A stretch of 64,000 nt of DNA, from positions 54,914 to 118,913 of the forward strand of contig NZ_BSCT01000027.1 in the NCBI RefSeq assembly GCF_030159255.1. The letters are read 5' to 3'. The translations under genes were made by a program, and so were the position numbers. This DNA is from Bradyrhizobium sp. SSBR45G (GTDB lineage: Bacteria; Pseudomonadota; Alphaproteobacteria; Rhizobiales; Xanthobacteraceae). Within the stretch, counting starts at the first letter, position 1. Each line of letters begins with the position of its first letter. Shown here one piece after another: positions 34,119 through 42,700 of this stretch. Below the pieces are notes generated by a model, which had not been told where the DNA came from, made no database searches, and saw only the letters and a list, made by a program, of their open reading frames with translations.

Positions 34119-35879
34119 ATGGGACGCGTGCTTTCGGTGAATGTCGGCTTGCCACGCGACATCCCCTGGCAAGGCAAGACCGTCCACACCGGCATTTGGA
34201 AGGCGCCGGTGAGCGGACCGTGCAAGGTCCGCCGCCTCAACATCGAAGGCGACGGACAGGGGGATCTCGCGGGCCATGGCGGCGAGCACCGGGCCGTGTT
34301 GGTGTATCAGCATGAGTCCTACCAATACTGGCAGCAACAGCTCGGTCGCTCCGACTTCACTTACGGACAGTTCGGCGAGAACCTCACTGTCGATGGCTTG
34401 CCCGATGCTGAGGTGTGCATCGGAGACCGCTACCGGATCGGAAGCGCTCTGTTCGAGGTGACGCAGCCTCGGGTGACGTGTTACCGGGTCGGCATCCGCA
34501 TGAACGAGCCGGACATGGCCGCACTGCTGGTGAAGCACGGCCGGCCCGGCTTCTACCTTCGTGTTCTCAAGGAAGGGGACGTCGAAGCCGGTGACGAGAT
34601 CGCGCTGGTCGCTTCCGGACCCGAGCGCATGAGTGTGTCCGAGATCGATGCGCTGCTTTATCTGCCCGGTCACCCCCGCGAACAGCTGCAGCGCGCACTG
34701 CGCATTCCAGCGCTGAGCATGGGTTGGCGCCGTTCCTTCGAGGCACTGCTCACCCAAAAGGACGAGGGTGGTGCGGCATCGGGAAACGCCGGACTTGGTC
34801 CGGCGTCCGGCCCATCCCCGGCATGGTCCGGGTTTCGCTCTTTCCGCGTGGACCGCATGGTACACGAAAGCGACGATGTGACCTCGCTGCTGCTCGCGCC
34901 CGCCGATGGTCAGCCTGTCGCCACCGCCCTTCCCGGACAGTTCGTGGTATTGCGCCTCGGAACGTCGTCCGAGACCGCGCTGATGCGCAGCTATTCGCTG
35001 TCGGGGCGACCGAGCGCCGCGGTCTATCGCGTCAGCGTCAAACGAGAGCCGCATGGTGCGGCCGGCACCTACATCGACACGCACCTCCGTGCCGGCGACC
35101 TCGTGCAGGCAAGCGCGGCGCGCGGGAGCTTCACGCTGCGCCCGGGCGACGCGCCCGTTGTTCTCATCAGCGCGGGAATTGGCGTGACGCCGGTGCTGGC
35201 GATGCTCCACGCGCTGTCGGCCGAAGCTTCGACGCGAGACGTCTGGTGGTTGCACGGAGCCCGCAACGGCCGCGAGCATGCGTTTGCCGCCGAGAGCCGC
35301 GAGCTGCTCGCGACGCTTGCGCATCATCACAGCTATATCTGCTACAGCGCGCCAGGACCTGGGGATCGACCGACGTTGGATTTCGACGCCGAAGGACGGT
35401 TGACCACGCAGGCCCTCGCCGAGATCGGCATTCCCCGCGATGGCGACTTCTACATCTGCGGTCCGTCGAGCTTCATGAGCGACTTGACCGCCGGCCTCGC
35501 GGCGCTCGGCGTATCGCCGGAGCGCATTCACACTGAGCTGTTCGGGGCCGGCCCGTCGATTTCTCCGGGCATTGCCGCGTCGCCGCGCAAGGCGCCGCAC
35601 CTGCCGGCGGGACCGGCCGGCACAGGACCTATGGTGTCGTTCGCCCGGAGCGGTCTCAATGTTCACTGGGACCCCCGCTCCAAGACATTGCTGGAGCTCG
35701 CGGAGGCCTGCGACGTGCCGGTGCGGTGGTCATGTCGAGCCGGCGTGTGCCACACCTGCGAGACCGGACTGGTGGCAGGGGCGGTCGGCTATCAGCCGGC
35801 TCCCGTCGATGCACCGACGGAGGGGAACGTGCTGATCTGCTGCGCCCATCCTGAGGGCGACATCGTGATCGATCTGTAA
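34119..35879 (+). CDS. MOSC domain - ferredoxin reductase - [2Fe-2S] ferredoxin fusion
   Basis: A 586-residue three-part redox protein. Residues 1-215 are a MOSC domain (GDLAGHGGEHRAVLVYQHE and a conserved Cys in QPRVTCYRVG that would hold a molybdenum cofactor sulfur). About 230-470 is an FNR-like reductase (MRSYSLSG for flavin, ISAGIGVTPVLAMLHAL and YICGPSSFMSD for NAD(P)H). The last 90 residues are a plant-type ferredoxin with SCRAGVCHTCETG and a final Cys in LICCAHPEGD. This resembles YiiM-like reductases that reduce N-hydroxylated compounds. ATG 34119 has GGAGA upstream and gives the usual MGRVLSVNVGLPRD start; ATG 34089 is an alternative coupled start. Confidence 0.9.
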   Translation: MGRVLSVNVGLPRDIPWQGKTVHTGIWKAPVSGPCKVRRLNIEGDGQGDLAGHGGEHRAVLVYQHESYQYWQQQLGRSDFTYGQFGENLTVDGLPDAEVCIGDRYRIGSALFEVTQPRVTCYRVGIRMNEPDMAALLVKHGRPGFYLRVLKEGDVEAGDEIALVASGPERMSVSEIDALLYLPGHPREQLQRALRIPALSMGWRRSFEALLTQKDEGGAASGNAGLGPASGPSPAWSGFRSFRVDRMVHESDDVTSLLLAPADGQPVATALPGQFVVLRLGTSSETALMRSYSLSGRPSAAVYRVSVKREPHGAAGTYIDTHLRAGDLVQASAARGSFTLRPGDAPVVLISAGIGVTPVLAMLHALSAEASTRDVWWLHGARNGREHAFAAESRELLATLAHHHSYICYSAPGPGDRPTLDFDAEGRLTTQALAEIGIPRDGDFYICGPSSFMSDLTAGLAALGVSPERIHTELFGAGPSISPGIAASPRKAPHLPAGPAGTGPMVSFARSGLNVHWDPRSKTLLELAEACDVPVRWSCRAGVCHTCETGLVAGAVGYQPAPVDAPTEGNVLICCAHPEGDIVIDL

Positions 35880-35924
35880 TGGCCGCGGGCTGCGGCTTCA
35901 CGAAATTGTGGAGGAGTGGTTGAG

Positions 35925-36521
35925 ATGCGATCCGACATGACGCCGGGAGCGACGTTTCCGGACTACGAGCTCAGCGACCACACAGGAAAGCATCGGAAGC
36001 TGTCCGAGTTGCAGGGGCAGGATCCGATGGTGGTCGTGCTCGGTCGCGGCGGCTTCTGTCCGAAAGACCGGCGACAGGCCGAAGGATTGCTCGAGCTCCA
36101 CCGTGAGATGGAGGTCGGCTATTGCAGGCTGGTCACGATCACGACTGATAACATTACCCAGACGTACGAATATCGCAGCGGCGTCGGAGCGCACTGGCCC
36201 TTCCTGTCCGACACCCGGCGGATCGTGCAGAAGGACCTCGACATCGCCGAGTATACTGATCCCGTCCATAACCCGATGATTCCGCACGTCGTGGTGCTGG
36301 AGCCGGGCCGTGTCATTCACAAGATCTACAAAGGCTACTGGTTCTTCGGACGTCCCACCGTCGAAGACCTTCGGCAGGACCTGCGAGCCGTCAGCAGGAA
36401 ATGCAGACCGGACTGGGACATCACCACGCCGGAACTGAGAGCCGCATGGCAGCAGGGTCGAAAGGACCTGTTCTACCCGTACGGCGGAGCCTCCACCCTG
36501 CCCCGGGACGAACAAGATTGA
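35925..36521 (+). CDS. Thioredoxin-fold peroxiredoxin (AhpC/TSA type)
   Basis: A 198-residue protein: PGATFPDYELSDHTGKHRKLSEL opens the fold, and the peroxidatic Cys is in LGRGGFCPKDRR (about Cys45). The context differs from the usual YPxxxTPxC, so it is an unusual or thioredoxin-like member. Other cysteines (VGYCRLV, SRKCRPD) could act as resolving residues. GGAGG sits nine to ten bases before ATG 35925. It lies 45 bp downstream of the MOSC-reductase gene on the same strand, so reduction by that protein's ferredoxin is a reasonable guess. Confidence 0.83.
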   Translation: MRSDMTPGATFPDYELSDHTGKHRKLSELQGQDPMVVVLGRGGFCPKDRRQAEGLLELHREMEVGYCRLVTITTDNITQTYEYRSGVGAHWPFLSDTRRIVQKDLDIAEYTDPVHNPMIPHVVVLEPGRVIHKIYKGYWFFGRPTVEDLRQDLRAVSRKCRPDWDITTPELRAAWQQGRKDLFYPYGGASTLPRDEQD

Positions 36522-37017
36522 GTGGGCCGCCAGAGCGGCACGCCTCTCCGGATTTCAAGAGTTGGTCCGAGGCCCTCTACGGCGTTTTATAACGACCGTC
36601 GGCATTGGCGTCATCTGCACGCGCAAGAGCGCTCACTCAGCGAACGGTCTATTTGCGGATCGGTGATGTCAGTCGCGCCAGACCCGCCTTGAGGCAATCG
36701 CTTCGACGGACACTGCGCGGCACGCTGCAGCAACTTCGGCACATTCGGGTCAACCCGACGGCCATTCCGGGCGAGGAATAGCGTCGGGGCGAGAGAGCAA
36801 CGATGCGGTCCGGCTGCTCGTGATGCTGGGTCCACGTCTGGCCGGGTGATGCCACAAGGGTCGCCGCCCGCGAACGTCCGCATCAATGTCTCAAAACGGG
36901 CTCGGAACACTTGAGCTACCTCAAGGCGCAATCTCTCAGTTCCCGGAAAGTGCGGCGTTAGCCGAACAGCTGTCGTTCGGATGTCGATGACCCCGAGGCG
37001 AATGGCCTGGTATCGAG
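36522..37017. other. Intergenic, about 500 bp, nothing recognised
   Basis: The open frame on the minus strand over 36611-37054 is Arg/Ser-rich without a ribosome site and resembles nothing known. I see no promoter-like or repeat structure beyond a GTTAGCC at 36957. Confidence 0.45.
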
Positions 37018-37173
37018 ATGACGATGAAGATCCTGGCCGCCGCCGAGTCGGCACTCAATGAGGTCGAGCGCGATAGCAACAGTCTGCGATCCAAAGAACT
37101 GCGCGAGGCGATTCAGCAGAAAATCGACGAGCAAAGAGAGGCCATCAAGGCGCTGCGCCGGCTTTACAACTAG
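37018..37173 (+). CDS. Possible small helical protein (51 aa)
   Basis: It would encode MTMKILAAAESALNEVERDS and continue with REAIQQKIDEQREAIKALRR before YN and stop. The composition fits an amphipathic coiled coil and codon use matches coding DNA, but the ribosome site is weak. On the opposite strand, over 37170-37271, a 33-codon frame beginning MVIPASMLAIGAPAEDLEKV also reads like protein and ends at the same place. At most one of the two is probably real. Confidence 0.4.
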   Translation: MTMKILAAAESALNEVERDSNSLRSKELREAIQQKIDEQREAIKALRRLYN

Positions 37174-37303
37174 CTAGAAGCCATCGGTGCGGGCGCATCC
37201 GTGCGCCGCAGCACCTTCTCCAGATCCTCGGCCGGGGCTCCGATCGCCAGCATCGAGGCCGGAATGACCATGTGCCCCTCGCTGAATTGGCTGCGGTCTG
37301 GCT

Positions 37304-37834
37304 CTAGCCGGCGGACGATTGTGATCGGCGGCTGCTCTCGAACAAGAACCAGACCCGACCTTCGGCTTCATCGATCCGCGGTTCGAGCAGGCTGGCGCTC
37401 GCGACGTCGCGGTGTTCCTCGCAGAGCTGGTGGGTCTCACGCATCCGTGCGATCAACTGCATGTTGTCGTCGCGCAACTCCGCGAGCATATCGAGCGGCG
37501 TTACGTACTCCGCATCGTTGTCGAGGACCCGCTGCAGGCGCGAGACATGCCCAATGGATTTGATGGTCGTTCCGCCGACCTTGCGCACGCGCTCCGCGAT
37601 GGCGTCCGTCGTAGCGAGAATTTGAGCACTTTGATCATCCAGCATCAGATGATCCTCGCGGAAATGCGGCCCCGACGCATGCCAGTGGAAGTTCTTGGTC
37701 TTCAGGTAAAGCGCCAGCATGTCCGCCAGCAGTACGGTCAACGCGCCTGAGACGTCGCGCACAGCATTTGCCCCGAGGCCGCTTGGCGTCTGCAGCGGTG
37801 CGGCTCGGCGCTTCTTCGTTTCCACAGCATCCAT
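37304..37834 (-). CDS. dps: Dps-family ferritin-like DNA-protection protein
   Basis: A 176-residue subunit. The ferroxidase-site segment LYLKTKNFHWHASGPHFRED, with HLMLDDQ after it, is diagnostic of Dps: the His pairs with Asp and Glu residues across the dimer interface. The basic N-terminal tail (ETKKRRAAP) could bind DNA. Dps dodecamers oxidise Fe(II) with hydrogen peroxide and store it, limiting Fenton damage. Start ATG 37834 follows GAAGGGA. The C-terminus (FLFESSRRSQSSAG) is ordinary. Frames after the stop (37174-37303) have no supported gene. Its presence fits the oxidative-stress theme of the region. Confidence 0.92.
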   Translation of the reverse strand: MDAVETKKRRAAPLQTPSGLGANAVRDVSGALTVLLADMLALYLKTKNFHWHASGPHFREDHLMLDDQSAQILATTDAIAERVRKVGGTTIKSIGHVSRLQRVLDNDAEYVTPLDMLAELRDDNMQLIARMRETHQLCEEHRDVASASLLEPRIDEAEGRVWFLFESSRRSQSSAG

Positions 37835-37933
37835 CTTCGATCCCTTCCAGTTTCTGTCCACTACTCCGCGCTGTCGATCGTCTCACGCCTGACGACAAGG
37901 GTATTGGATGAACGTCCGATACCTTGGCCGATA

Positions 37934-38365
37934 TCATTCCGGTATTGTAAACCGCACCGTTTGACGGTCGATCACGCGGTGGATCGGGTCCGCCAATTCG
38001 AACAGCACGCGGTGCGGGCCCGGAGCAAGGCCCACGACGACAACCGTTTCGCCGGATGCGTCGATAAAGTGCCAGGTCGCGTCGTCCACCGTGATGTGCA
38101 CGTGTCCGACCCTCGGCGACACGTCCAGGGCTCCGGTGCCGAAGACCGGCAGCACACGCAGGTTCTCCGTCCTGTATTGGATGAAGACCTTTCCCGCTGC
38201 GAGAGGACCGGCGAGCGGCGGATCCACAATCAGCCTGGGAGGCGGTTCATCATCGAGGGCAAGCAAAGCCGACGGACCGCGAACATCGCGAGCCGTCGCG
38301 GCGTCGAGCGTCACCGACGGCACGTTGCCGGCGGGCCTGGCGTCCGTGTCGAAAGAGGCGTCCAT
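37934..38365 (-). CDS. DUF6130-like protein
   Basis: A 143-residue protein without an obvious signal peptide. A disordered N-terminal third precedes a beta-sandwich-like body: PRLIVDPPLAGPLAAG, VFIQYRTENLRVLPVFG, SPRVGHVHITVDDATWHF and GPHRVLFELADPIHRVID. The body matches what I remember of DUF6130, a family of unknown function often near hydrolases and stress genes in rhizobia. AAGGAA lies before ATG 38365. The upstream alpha/beta hydrolase starts at 39472 on the same strand and ends 123 bp away. Confidence 0.75.
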   Translation of the reverse strand: MDASFDTDARPAGNVPSVTLDAATARDVRGPSALLALDDEPPPRLIVDPPLAGPLAAGKVFIQYRTENLRVLPVFGTGALDVSPRVGHVHITVDDATWHFIDASGETVVVVGLAPGPHRVLFELADPIHRVIDRQTVRFTIPE

Positions 38366-38488
38366 GTTGGATTTCCTTGCGTTAGCTAAAGTGATCCAGC
38401 GCGCCGAAAGGCCGCTTACGTCCTGCATCTGCAGGCGCAGTGCCGACTTGGTGCTGCGCCTCCGATGAACTACTGCGTATGCCGCTCG

Positions 38489-39472
38489 TCACGAGGCCGG
38501 CAGTTTCCGTTCGAGAAAGCTGCGGATCAACGGAACCATCTCATCGGCCTTGTCCTCGAGTGCGAAGTGGCCGCTGTCGATCAGATGCAATTCGGCATCT
38601 GGCAGGTCGCGCAGATATGGACCCGCGCCATCTGCCGGGAAGATGAAGTCGTTCTTTCCCCAGACGATCAGGGTCGGCGGCTTGCGCTCCCGGAAGAACG
38701 CCTGAAATTGCGGATAGAGCGGAACGTTCGACCCGTAGTCGTGGAACAGGTCGAGTTGAATATCCATGTTGCCCGGCCTGTCCAGCAAGGTCTGGTCGTG
38801 CAGTATATTGTCCGGATCGATCCGGCTGACGTCGCTCATTCCGTCGGTGTACTGGAATTTCGTCGTTTCCAGCTTCATCAGGACTTCCAGCGCTTTGCGG
38901 TGCGCCGGCGATCCGTCGGCCCAGTAGGCCTTGATCGGATCCCAGAACGTCTTGAGCCCCTCCTCGTAGGCATTGCCGTTCTGGATGATCAGCGCGCTCA
39001 CCCGTTCCGGATGCTTCAGCGCGAGCCGGTAGCCGACCGGGGCGCCATAGTCCATCACGTACATCGCGTAGCGCTTCACCTCGAGCTTGCCCAGCAGACC
39101 GTCCATCAGGTCGGCGAAGTGGGCGAACGTATAGGCGAACGTCTTGTGATCGGGAGCTGCGCTCTGGCCGAAGCCCGGATAGTCCGGCGCAATCACATGA
39201 TAGCGGGACGCCAGCTGAGGGATCAGGTTGCGGAACATGTGTGACGACGTCGGGAATCCGTGAAGGAGCAAGATGACCGGAGCATCCGCAGGCCCGGCTT
39301 CGCGATAGAAGATATCGATGTCGTCGATCTTTACTGTCCGATAGTGAGTAACCGGAATGGGGCTCGCGTCCATGGCCTGCGCCGGTCCGGACACCATCGC
39401 CGGGATCGGCGAGAGCGCAGCTACGGACGCGGCAAGAGCCGCGATCTTGATATATCGTGTCAGTCTGATCAT
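38489..39472 (-). CDS. Exported alpha/beta hydrolase (haloalkane-dehalogenase/epoxide-hydrolase-like)
   Basis: A 327-residue enzyme with a Sec signal peptide (IKIAALAASVAALSPIPAMV, cut near AQA|MD). It has the oxyanion loop LLHGFPTSS (about 69-77), the nucleophile Asp141 in YVMDYGAPVG and the His in IDSGHFALED. Asp as nucleophile with a DYG context is typical of the haloalkane-dehalogenase-like group. GGAG lies eight bases before ATG 39472. A decayed fragment of a sister gene lies at 4372-4665. No nearby regulator element of the A-E type was found. Confidence 0.88.
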   Translation of the reverse strand: MIRLTRYIKIAALAASVAALSPIPAMVSGPAQAMDASPIPVTHYRTVKIDDIDIFYREAGPADAPVILLLHGFPTSSHMFRNLIPQLASRYHVIAPDYPGFGQSAAPDHKTFAYTFAHFADLMDGLLGKLEVKRYAMYVMDYGAPVGYRLALKHPERVSALIIQNGNAYEEGLKTFWDPIKAYWADGSPAHRKALEVLMKLETTKFQYTDGMSDVSRIDPDNILHDQTLLDRPGNMDIQLDLFHDYGSNVPLYPQFQAFFRERKPPTLIVWGKNDFIFPADGAGPYLRDLPDAELHLIDSGHFALEDKADEMVPLIRSFLERKLPAS

Positions 39473-39782
39473 GTCTGCTTCTCCGGGATGTTGCGCTTGT
39501 GCGACCGCCGACAGGCAGCACGATCGTCGCGCCATCTGCATTTGCCAGCCGATGCCGGAGAGACTACCCGCGAGGATCGATCTGCTCTTGCCTGCGACTC
39601 TTTCCGATTGTCTGTTCTTACCGTCCGCGCAAAGGCGAGGAGTTCAGATGATGCCGGCATCGCTTGAGGTGAGCACGACGCGTCCGAAATGGATCTCACC
39701 ACGCTGACGAATTGAATGAGACGATCTGGACAGCTCAGGATCATTCCGAAAACGCTGTCGGCGCCCTAGGGGCAACCGAGTC
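39473..39782. other. Intergenic, about 310 bp, nothing recognised
   Basis: This is the upstream region of the exported hydrolase and the downstream region of the cytochrome P460 gene. No repeat, hairpin or family-like frame stands out. Confidence 0.45.
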
Positions 39783-40283
39783 TCAAGGCGCAAGTCGGGT
39801 GAAGACGAAGTCGTGTTGTTTGACCCCCGCGGCGTGGCAACCAAAGCAGGTTTGATGTTGAGCCTCGTCGACCGGCCGGCCATCGATGAAGCGACCGAAG
39901 CCCCAGCCACCGGTCGAGCGGTATCGTTTCGAGTCCTTGACCATGACCTGGACCGTCGTGGCGGGCCCGGGTACGAACGCAGGTTCGAACTCCGTCGACT
40001 GGACGTGCTTCCACGCCAGCTTGACCAGGATCGACCCGTCCGGAAACGGCAGCGTTCCGGCCCGATAGGCCTCGATCGCCGTCGCGTTACCGACAATGCC
40101 CCGGAGCTCGTCCAACCCGGTTTCGTGCGCCACCCCGACCAACTCCCAATGGCGGTAGTCCGGCGGAATTCCAACGCCGAAGATCGGTGACAGCGCGAAC
40201 TCCCCGGGCGCCGCGCTGGATCGCAGGAAGACGGCGCCCGCGGTCGCCGCAATCGAAATGACGAGCCTTGCCGCCCGGTTCAT
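39783..40283 (-). CDS. Cytochrome P460-family protein
   Basis: About 166 residues with a signal peptide (MNRAARLVISIAATAGAVFL). The body starts with YRHWELVGVAHE and has a YRAGTLPFPDGSILVK block, and the C-terminus carries one CFGCH heme-binding motif before AAGVKQHDFVFTRL. This is the P460 arrangement: a single c-type heme, sometimes cross-linked to a Lys. Family members oxidise hydroxylamine or act as cytochrome c' beta. The start could be 40295 (MGHAMNR) as well. Confidence 0.84.
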   Translation of the reverse strand: MNRAARLVISIAATAGAVFLRSSAAPGEFALSPIFGVGIPPDYRHWELVGVAHETGLDELRGIVGNATAIEAYRAGTLPFPDGSILVKLAWKHVQSTEFEPAFVPGPATTVQVMVKDSKRYRSTGGWGFGRFIDGRPVDEAQHQTCFGCHAAGVKQHDFVFTRLAP

Positions 40284-40319
40284 CGCATGTCCCATCGTCG
40301 TGCCGCCGAACTGCAAATG

Positions 40320-40402
40320 GCCTTATGAATGCGAGGGGCTCCGCATCGACGCGATCCTTGTGCATCGTGCTGAGCCCGTGCGGAGCTTCTTCGACAACGT
40401 GC
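40320..40402 (-). pseudogene. Relic of a chloroperoxidase-like hydrolase, last 27 codons
   Basis: Read on the minus strand it gives EEAPHGLSTMHKDRVDAEPL and then AFIRPF, close to the end of the intact gene just upstream (EGAPHGMCTTLKDRVNAELL, SFIQG). It is in the same orientation and starts 25 bp after that gene's stop. It is the 3' end of a tandem copy whose body has been deleted. Confidence 0.82.
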
Positions 40403-40426
40403 CGTCGGGCGCCGGCGCATGAGCCG

Positions 40427-41248
40427 CTAGCCTTGAATGAACGACAGCAGCTCGGCGTTGACGCGGTCCTTGAGGGTCGTGCACATGCCATGCGGTGCGC
40501 CCTCGTAGACGACGAGCTTCGCGTCCTTGATGATCTTGGACGACAACAGCGCCGAGGCGCCGATCGGAACGATCTGGTCGTCGTCCCCGTGCAGGACCAG
40601 AGTGGGGACGTCGAACCGCTTGAGGTCCTCCGTCAGGTCTGTTTCCGAGAACGCCTTGATGCAGAAATAGGACGCCGGAAAGCCGGCCATCATGCCCTGC
40701 AGCCAGAAGGACTCACGGACTCCCTCCGAGATCTTCGCTCCGGATCGGTTGTAGCCATAGAACGGCAGGCTCAAGTCCTTGAAGAACTTCGATCGGTCGG
40801 CGGCCACGTTCGCGCGAAGCTCGTCGAACGCGGCGATCGGCAGGCCGCCGGGATTCGCTTCGGTCTTGAGCATCAGCGGCGGAATGGCGCCGATCAGAAT
40901 GGCCTTCGCCACCCGGCCCGTCCCGTGCCGACCGATATATCGGGTCACCTCGCCGCCGCCGGTGGAATGCCCGACATGGATCGCATGCTTCAGATCCAGT
41001 TTCTCGACGAGCGTCGCCAGATCGTCGGCATAGGTGCTGAGATCGTTGCCCTGCCAAGGCTGGCTCGAACGGCCATGCCCGCGCCGATCGAGAGCAATGC
41101 AACGATAGCCACGCGAGGCGAGGAAGAACATCTGGTCCTCGAAGGCGTCCGCGCTCAGCGGCCAGCCGTGACTGAACACGATCGGCCGACCCGAACCCCA
41201 ATCGTTATAGTAGATCGTCGTACCGTCCTTCGTCGTGATGGTGCTCAT
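40427..41248 (-). CDS. Non-heme chloroperoxidase-like alpha/beta hydrolase
   Basis: A 273-residue cytosolic protein with the serine triad of cofactor-free haloperoxidases and arylesterases. Oxyanion FSHGWPLSAD, RRGHGRSSQPW, nucleophile Ser95 in HVGHSTGGGEV, Asp in LHGDDDQIVP and His in YEGAPHGM. These enzymes hydrolyse esters and make peracids from acetate and hydrogen peroxide. AGGAG five bases before ATG sets the start. A broken 3' copy follows directly. The AraC-type regulator gene lies upstream on the same strand. Confidence 0.9.
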   Translation of the reverse strand: MSTITTKDGTTIYYNDWGSGRPIVFSHGWPLSADAFEDQMFFLASRGYRCIALDRRGHGRSSQPWQGNDLSTYADDLATLVEKLDLKHAIHVGHSTGGGEVTRYIGRHGTGRVAKAILIGAIPPLMLKTEANPGGLPIAAFDELRANVAADRSKFFKDLSLPFYGYNRSGAKISEGVRESFWLQGMMAGFPASYFCIKAFSETDLTEDLKRFDVPTLVLHGDDDQIVPIGASALLSSKIIKDAKLVVYEGAPHGMCTTLKDRVNAELLSFIQG

Positions 41249-41401
41249 GTCCGCTCCTGTGGAGTTTTGTCGGGATCCTCGACGAAAAGCCGCCGGGACC
41301 CGAGTTGCCTTACAACTGACGCATCATTGAGCGAACGAACGACAGCTTCTTTCCGTATTCTCTGCTCCTTGTGACGAAAGCATTTCTTTGCCCCGACGCA
41401 C

Positions 41402-42391
41402 TTACCTTTCCTGCGCGCGCTTCCAGGCGGCGGGGCTCGTCTTGACCATGCGTGAAAATACGCGCGTGAAATGGCTTTGATCGGCGAAGCCGGCATTGAG
41501 CGCGATTTCGCTGAGCGGTTGATCGCTGTTGAGCATCAATTCCTTCGATCGCTCGACCCGTTGAGATAGCAGCCATTGATGTGGCGGACAGCCCACCGTC
41601 CGTCGAAATGCCTGACTGAAGTGACTGCATGACAGGCGGCACGCCTGCGCGAGATCCGGCAACGTCACATTGCCATTCAAGTCTGCCAACAGCATCTCCT
41701 TTGCCCGACGCTCCTGCCATGGAGAAAGGCCGCCTCGGGCGATTTGCGGGCGCGCGTCAGACGATCCATATGTTTTGAGCAAATGCGCCGTCAGCGCTCT
41801 CCAGGCGTGGTCAAGAAAGATCTTGCTCGCCTGTTCGGGACGCATCAGAGCGGGCAGAAGCGCCATCGCAACGTTCGTCACGACGGAGTCCGATCTTGTC
41901 TCCACGATGGGACAATGGAGTGTCCCCGCACCCGGTGAGCCCTGCCCCTCGGCGACCTCGTCGAGAGCCGATTGAGGTAGGTAGAAATTGGCAACCTGGA
42001 ATGAGCTCTGAATATCTGCCTGCCAAGTGTGTCGCATGTCGCTGATGTGAATTGTGCCTGCCGCGAGCGGAGCACTGGCGCAATGCCTCTCGTCGCTCCA
42101 CACGTCGTATGAGGCGAGTTCATCCAGGTGCACGCAGACCGCATAGCCGGCTTTCCTGGCTTGCGATTCCGTGGAGCCATGTCCGGCCAGGCGTCTTGAA
42201 AAGTGTGAGATCACCACCTCGTCTTCGCCGGCCGGAACGACCAGTTGTCTGAAGAGATCAACGCGGTCCAAGGACGTCTGGGCTATCACAGCGCCTCCAC
42301 GATTCGGAGGCGTGCGGCGCGTCTTAACCGATCCAAACGCGTGCGCCGGCCAACCTGGGCTTGCGGCGGCGGTCTGATCGAGGACGCTCAT
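41402..42391 (-). CDS. AraC-family transcriptional regulator
   Basis: A 329-residue regulator. The C-terminal 100 residues hold two helix-turn-helix motifs: VTLPDLAQACRLSCSHFSQA, and PLSEIALNAGFADQSHFTRV with the family signature around it. The N-terminal 200 residues are a cupin-like sensor (GTIHISDMRHTWQADIQ, FYLPQSALDEVA). Start ATG 42391 has GGGGAG six bases upstream; the 53 codons before it lack a site. Three GTTAGA repeats at 21-22-bp steps about 215-260 bp upstream could be its own operator. A target could be the chloroperoxidase-like gene downstream. Confidence 0.88.
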   Translation of the reverse strand: MSVLDQTAAASPGWPAHAFGSVKTRRTPPNRGGAVIAQTSLDRVDLFRQLVVPAGEDEVVISHFSRRLAGHGSTESQARKAGYAVCVHLDELASYDVWSDERHCASAPLAAGTIHISDMRHTWQADIQSSFQVANFYLPQSALDEVAEGQGSPGAGTLHCPIVETRSDSVVTNVAMALLPALMRPEQASKIFLDHAWRALTAHLLKTYGSSDARPQIARGGLSPWQERRAKEMLLADLNGNVTLPDLAQACRLSCSHFSQAFRRTVGCPPHQWLLSQRVERSKELMLNSDQPLSEIALNAGFADQSHFTRVFSRMVKTSPAAWKRAQER

Positions 42392-42604
42392 ATCAGGCTC
42401 CCCGAATCGGTGGGGACGGCGATCTCGATGCGCGCGCGGGCCGGCATGATGCAGCGATGCCAGCACGGTCGCTGCGACGGCAGCCGCCAGCTTGAACACT
42501 GGCGGGCGCACCCCGTCTGGGGATCCTTCAACCTTTGCATATGTGGACACTCTCGTGTTGGTCGCTCGGCACTTGCAAGGTACAATTCCTGAGCAAGTCC
42601 GGGG

Positions 42605-42652
42605 GTTAGAACATCCGAGAGGCGTGTTAGAATGCTCAAAGACGGGTGTTAG
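42605..42652. promoter_or_regulatory. Three GTTAGA direct repeats at two-turn spacing (element F)
   Basis: GTTAGA occurs at 42605, 42626 and 42648, steps of 21 and 22 bases. On the other strand these are TCTAAC units, the same core as in elements A-E but with a two-turn step. It lies between regulator 4 and the AraC-type gene. A 21-bp step is also the usual arrangement for AraC-type operators. Confidence 0.6.
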
Positions 42653-42700
42653 ATTGTGTGAGGGGTCTCCTTCGGGACGGTAGACCGCCCGGGTTCCCCG

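Noticed and set aside
33603..35666. 687-codon minus-strand frame
   Set aside because: It lies antisense to the exported hydrolase and the MOSC-reductase fusion, which have full motif sets; composition is typical of a shadow frame.
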